Shown here one piece after another: positions 60,972 through 64,000 of a stretch of DNA of 64,000 bases (its first letter is position 1; every line of letters begins with the position of its first letter). Both the position numbers and the translations under genes were made by a program. The notes below the pieces were generated by a model that was given only the letters and a program-made list of their open reading frames with translations, ran no database searches and was not told the origin of the DNA. This DNA is from CAWDVH01 sp963805705 (GTDB lineage Bacteria > Actinomycetota > Actinomycetes > Streptosporangiales > Streptosporangiaceae), in NCBI GenBank assembly GCA_963805705.1, contig CAWDVH010000001.1, forward strand, positions 248,001 through 312,000, in the 5' to 3' direction.

Positions 60972-62371
60972 TGGTTGTCGGCGAGATGGCCGAGGGCGTC
61001 GACCTGCTGGTGGTCGGCGGCGGCCCGGGCGGTTACACGGCGGCGCTGCGTGCGGCCCAGCTCGGCCGCGAGGTCATTCTCGTCGATCGCCTCGGCCTGG
61101 CCGGGCTGGGCGGCGTATGCCTGCACTCGGGCTGCATTCCGAGTAAGGCGCTCATCGAGCTGGCCGAGGTCGTGCACCGCCCCGCGACAATGCAGGTCGC
61201 CGGGGTCATCCCCGGCGGCATCAGCGCTGACCTCGCCCGCTTCCAGCCCTGGAAGAACTCCGTGGTGGAGGATCTGCGCGGCGGGATCGAGACGCTGCTA
61301 CGCCGCCAGAAGGTACGGGTGCTGCAGGGTGAGCTCGCGTTCAACAAGCCGAACCGGGCTGCCGTCGCCACTCCCGACGGCAACGTGACGTTCCTGGAAT
61401 TCGCATCGGCGATCGTAGCGGTCGGCTCGAGACCAGCCGGGCTCCGGGCGTTCCCATTCGAGGGAGACCGGGTACTCGACTCGGCTCAGGCGCTCGAGCT
61501 CAGCAGCGTCCCGGCGAGCCTGGCCATCATTGGCGCCGGTTACATCGGGCTCGAGCTCGGCATCGCGTTCGCCAAGCTCGGATCCCGGGTGACGATCGTC
61601 GAGATGCTCGACCGGATCCTTCCTGAGCTGGACGCCTCTATCACCCGGCCGGTCATGCGCTCGCTCGAGCGGCTGAGGATCAGCCTGCTGCTCGGGGCGG
61701 AGGCGACCGGGCTCGATGAGCGCGAGCTGATCGTGCGTGCCGGCCACATCGAGCACCTGGTACCGGCCGAAAAGGTCATTGTCGCCGTCGGCCGCCTGCC
61801 CAACACTGATGCCCTCGGCCTGGGCTCCGCGGGTGTGACGTTGCGAGACGACGGCACGGTTCAGGTCGACGCATCGCGTCTGGCCGCGCGTCACATCGCT
61901 GCGATAGGCGACATCACCGCGGGCCCGGCCTTGGCCCACAAGGCCACTGCCGAGGCGAATGTAGCGGCCGAGATCCTGCTGGGCCGACCGGCCCGCTTCG
62001 AGCCCGCGGCTATCCCCGCAGTCATCTTCGCCGACCCCGAGGTCGCGGTGGTCGGGTTGAGTGAGCAGCACGCACGCGACGAGGGAATCGACGCGGCGGT
62101 CGGGCAGTTCCCCCTCGCCGCCTCTGGCCGGGCCAGGACGCTCGCGATGTCTGACGGCCTGGTCCGAATGGTGGTCGACCGGGCGAATGACGTCGTGGTC
62201 GGGGTGCAGATGGTCGGGCCGCACGTCTCGGAACTCGCCGGCGAGGCGGCGCTGGCGGTCGAGATGATGGCCAGCCCGGAGGATCTGGCCGCGACCATCC
62301 ATCCACATCCGACGATCGGCGAGGGGATCAGGGCAGCCGCGGCGCTCCTGGTCAAGCGCTCAGGCACGTGA
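60971..62371 (+). CDS. lpdA: Dihydrolipoyl dehydrogenase (E3)
   Basis: A 466-residue flavoprotein disulfide reductase. The FAD loop is VVGGGPGGYTAALRAAQLG (15-33), the redox disulfide is GVCLHSGCIPSKAL (CxxxxC, about 52-57), the NAD loop is IIGAGYIGLELG, and the active-site His is in HPHPTIGEG near the C-terminus. It reoxidises the lipoyl group of E2. It starts at ATG 60971 (TGATG overlap with the E2 stop). A dedicated E3 within the operon suggests the complex can be expressed as a self-contained unit. Confidence 0.93.
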   Translation: MVVGEMAEGVDLLVVGGGPGGYTAALRAAQLGREVILVDRLGLAGLGGVCLHSGCIPSKALIELAEVVHRPATMQVAGVIPGGISADLARFQPWKNSVVEDLRGGIETLLRRQKVRVLQGELAFNKPNRAAVATPDGNVTFLEFASAIVAVGSRPAGLRAFPFEGDRVLDSAQALELSSVPASLAIIGAGYIGLELGIAFAKLGSRVTIVEMLDRILPELDASITRPVMRSLERLRISLLLGAEATGLDERELIVRAGHIEHLVPAEKVIVAVGRLPNTDALGLGSAGVTLRDDGTVQVDASRLAARHIAAIGDITAGPALAHKATAEANVAAEILLGRPARFEPAAIPAVIFADPEVAVVGLSEQHARDEGIDAAVGQFPLAASGRARTLAMSDGLVRMVVDRANDVVVGVQMVGPHVSELAGEAALAVEMMASPEDLAATIHPHPTIGEGIRAAAALLVKRSGT

Positions 62372-62379
62372 CCAGCTAG

Positions 62380-62395
62380 TTTCCGGCACCGGAAA
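62380..62395. terminator. Inverted repeat after the E3 gene
   Basis: TTTCCGGCACCGGAAA (62380-62395) is an exact inverted repeat, a 6-bp stem with a 4-base loop. It lies 8 bp after the stop of the long plus-strand operon and before the end of the convergent PPOX gene at 62431. It is a plausible but short terminator; a protein-binding site is the alternative. Confidence 0.45.
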
Positions 62396-62430
62396 GCAGG
62401 CGGCAGGCCGGCGCTAGGGTCGGGCTCCAG

Positions 62431-62847
62431 TCAGCCGGCGTTCGAGTAGTCGACGGTCAGCCAGCGCTCGGGGGTGAGTTCTGCGAGGACCCCGCCCCAG
62501 CCGATGCCGCTGGCGTACACACGGCCGTCCTCCGGGCCCAGGTAGCGAATCGCCATGTCCTCGACATCTCGGGCTGAGCGCTCCCGCAAGATGACCGGCC
62601 CCTCGACGGTCACGTAGCTATAGGGCCACGAGTCGTTGTGCACGCAGAGGCTGGCCCGTCCGGCCTCGCGTAGCAGGTCGTTCTTCTTCGAGCCGTCGGC
62701 GCTGGTAAACACGACGGCTCCATCCTTGTAGTCGTACCAGACCGGGATCGTAAGGGGCTCGCGTCCCGGCCGTCCGACGCTCAGCACCCCGATGCGGATG
62801 TCGGACAGGTACTGCTCGCGCTGCTCGCGGGTCATGCGGTTCGGCAT
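62431..62847 (-). CDS. PPOX/FMN-binding split-barrel protein
   Basis: A 138-residue pyridoxamine-5'-phosphate-oxidase-like protein: YLSDIRIGVLSVGRPGREPL (13-32), VWYDYKDGAVVFTSADGSKK and ASLCVHNDSWPYSYVTVEGP. These small flavin- or F420-binding proteins oxidise or reduce diverse molecules. It is on the strand of the amidohydrolase gene, 58 bp downstream of it, so the two are probably cotranscribed. Confidence 0.82.
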   Translation of the reverse strand: MPNRMTREQREQYLSDIRIGVLSVGRPGREPLTIPVWYDYKDGAVVFTSADGSKKNDLLREAGRASLCVHNDSWPYSYVTVEGPVILRERSARDVEDMAIRYLGPEDGRVYASGIGWGGVLAELTPERWLTVDYSNAG

Positions 62848-62905
62848 GCTCGTCCTCTCATCGGTCGTGGGACCGCCATTTGGCCATCGTTCCCGCCAGG
62901 AGCCT

Positions 62906-63772
62906 CTAATCCAGGCCGAGGAGCCGGCTAGCGTTCTCCCTCATGATCAGGGGGCGGACCTCATCTCGGATGGCCAGCTTGGCGAAGTCAGCGATCCAGC
63001 GGTCTGGCGTGATCAGCGGATAGTCCGTGCCGAAGAGAACCTTCCCCTTCAGCAGAGTGTTCGCGTACTGGATCAGCTGCGGCGGGAAGTACTTCGGCGA
63101 CCAGCCGGATAGGTCGATGTAGACCAGGGGCTTGTGCAGTGCTATCGACAGCGCCTCGTCCTGCCACGGGAACGACGGATGGGCGAGGACGATCTTCAGG
63201 TCAGGGAAGTCCACGGCCACGTCGTCGACGTACATGGGATTGGAGTACTTCAGCCGGATCCCGCCGCCCCCGCGCACCCCCGCCCCGATGCCCGTATGGC
63301 CGGTGTGGAAGAGCGCTGGCAGCCCCGCATCGGAGATGACCTGATACAGCGGGTACGCGAGCCGGTCGTTGGGATAGAAGCCTTGGGTGCTGGGATGGAA
63401 CTTGAACCCCCGGATGCCATGCTCGCTAATCAGGCGCCGTGCGGCCGCCACGCCCATGGCCCCGCGATGCGGATCGATGCTCGCGAACGGGATCAGGACG
63501 TCAGGATGACGCACCGCCGCCTCGGCGACTTCCTCGTTGGGCACAGGCGGGCTGCCGTCGGATAGCTCATTGTCGACGGGGAAGACAACGCAAGCCATCC
63601 TCCGCGCACGATAATGCGCGGCGATCTCATCCAGCACCGGGAACGATGAGCCGGAGCCGAAGTAGCGGGCAGCAGCCTCACCGACGTCGCCGCCTGCCCC
63701 GCCCGCCGGTGCGTGCGCAGACACCATCGCATGGGTGTGCATGTCGATAGCTACGAGATCGCTGACCATCAT
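62906..63772 (-). CDS. Amidohydrolase family 2 (ACMSD/decarboxylase-like)
   Basis: A 288-residue TIM-barrel metal enzyme: DMHTHAM (His12, His14), RGFKFHPSTQGFYPN, LFHTGHTGIGAG, LAHPSFPWQDE and LFGTDYPLITPDRW with the metal-site Asp. The Amidohydro_2 family includes ACMS decarboxylase, gamma-resorcylate decarboxylase and hydrolases of aromatic or lactone substrates. It starts near ATG 63772. The upstream 157 bp contain an operator copy, in a divergent arrangement with the truncated dehydrogenase gene at the window edge. Confidence 0.87.
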   Translation of the reverse strand: MMVSDLVAIDMHTHAMVSAHAPAGGAGGDVGEAAARYFGSGSSFPVLDEIAAHYRARRMACVVFPVDNELSDGSPPVPNEEVAEAAVRHPDVLIPFASIDPHRGAMGVAAARRLISEHGIRGFKFHPSTQGFYPNDRLAYPLYQVISDAGLPALFHTGHTGIGAGVRGGGGIRLKYSNPMYVDDVAVDFPDLKIVLAHPSFPWQDEALSIALHKPLVYIDLSGWSPKYFPPQLIQYANTLLKGKVLFGTDYPLITPDRWIADFAKLAIRDEVRPLIMRENASRLLGLD

Positions 63773-63839
63773 TCGACTGAGCTCCCTGGCCTGTAAGCCT
63801 GTCCATTCGGAGTGGTGTGCGCCTATCGTTCAGCTGATC

Positions 63840-63859
63840 ATATGGTATACGATATATCA
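63840..63859. promoter_or_regulatory. Operator copy 4 in a divergent promoter
   Basis: ATATGGTATACGATAT (63840-63855) is a palindrome centred on GTATAC and agrees at 15 of 16 positions with the 46.14 kb palindrome's core. It is followed directly by GATATATCA, like copy 1. It lies 68 bp upstream of the amidohydrolase start (minus) and 75-90 bp upstream of the dehydrogenase GTG (plus). It is an AT-rich patch in GC-rich DNA. Confidence 0.78.
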
Positions 63860-63929
63860 ATTGCGAGATGTCTTCCTCACTCGATGATCCCCGGTGAAGG
63901 CCCGGCAGGAAGCTCGGAGGTGTCCGCTG

Positions 63930-64000
63930 GTGGAGTTCGGGATCCAGTCGTACATGGAGCAGTTCGGCTTCAAGAAGCTTCTGTTCTGCAACGACAGCAG
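63930..64000 (+). CDS. Glu/Leu/Phe/Val dehydrogenase, N-terminal fragment (runs off the window)
   Basis: GTG 63930, with GGAGG 10 bases upstream, opens a frame reading VEFGIQSYMEQFGFKKLLFC then NDS. This matches the N-terminus of leucine/phenylalanine dehydrogenases (pattern 'YLEKYDYEQVVFCQDKESG'). Only 23 complete codons are visible. If correct, it is a second amino-acid dehydrogenase gene in the cluster, under the fourth operator copy. Confidence 0.6.
   Translation, partial: MEFGIQSYMEQFGFKKLLFCNDS

Overview
The window is high-GC (roughly 70 %), densely coding DNA with strong GC3 bias, many GTG starts and ATGA/GTGA/TGATG gene overlaps. Together with NarL-type two-component systems, large MalT-like LuxR regulators, DUF1707 and ClpC-type proteins, a mycothiol-type DinB protein and an F420/PPOX-type protein, this points to an actinomycete (Actinomycetota; a Streptosporangiales- or Catenulispora-like genome would fit, but the species cannot be read from this sequence). 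I see no rRNA, tRNA, CRISPR array, phage gene or insertion sequence.

Layout. (1) 0.1-6 kb: a solitary OLD-type TOPRIM protein, a NarL-type two-component system divergent from a two-gene ABC exporter, an ECF sigma factor, and a frameshifted mycothiol-dependent DinB/maleylpyruvate isomerase-like gene. (2) 6-11.5 kb: two tandem giant LuxR/MalT-like ATPase regulators. (3) 11.4-18.2 kb: a DUF1707 membrane protein, then an aromatic-degradation set on the minus strand (class II aldolase/decarboxylase-like, gentisate dioxygenase-like cupin, flavin hydroxylase), with a divergent F420-type oxidase, then a nitrilase, a methyltransferase and an alpha/beta hydrolase. (4) 18-31 kb: a third giant LuxR regulator, a methyltransferase, a second two-component system, a tandem-GNAT protein, a zinc alcohol dehydrogenase, a universal stress protein, an orphan ClpC N-domain/UVR protein, a VOC protein and a hydrolase. 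(5) 31-64 kb: a catabolic super-cluster. It holds a PucR regulator, a Rieske oxygenase, a monomeric sarcosine oxidase-like flavoenzyme, an alpha/beta hydrolase, a GntR/FCD regulator and a molybdenum hydroxylase operon (FAD subunit, large subunit, fused small-large subunit). It continues with an enoyl-CoA hydratase, a MatB-like acyl-CoA ligase, SDRs, a full branched-chain amino-acid-type ABC importer, an Old-Yellow-Enzyme/TMADH-like flavoprotein, a cupin, a Glu/Leu/Phe/Val dehydrogenase, a DAO-family flavoenzyme and all four subunits of a branched-chain 2-oxoacid dehydrogenase. A PPOX protein, an amidohydrolase and the start of a second Leu/Glu dehydrogenase close the window.

The main observation beyond gene calling is a shared palindromic operator (core TGRTATAYCA; consensus about ATWTGRTATAYCATAT) found four times: at 42.81, 45.20, 46.14 and 63.85 kb. 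Each copy lies just upstream of start codons of the super-cluster. The 46.14 kb copy is part of a perfect 26-bp palindrome. This ties the molybdenum hydroxylase, CoA ligase, SDR/importer/2-oxoacid dehydrogenase and amidohydrolase/dehydrogenase units into one probable regulon. The site resembles FCD-GntR operators, and the only GntR/FCD gene in the window (35.9-36.5 kb) sits inside the cluster. The gene content suggests import of an amino-acid-like (perhaps N-methylated or N-heterocyclic) compound, flavin- and/or Rieske-dependent N-dealkylation, oxidative deamination to a 2-oxo acid, oxidative decarboxylation to an acyl-CoA and beta-oxidation-like steps. The substrate is not established.

Two genes carry apparent one-base deletions (5.69 and 42.35 kb) and a third place shows a suspicious gene fusion (38.9 kb). 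These may be true decay or assembly errors.
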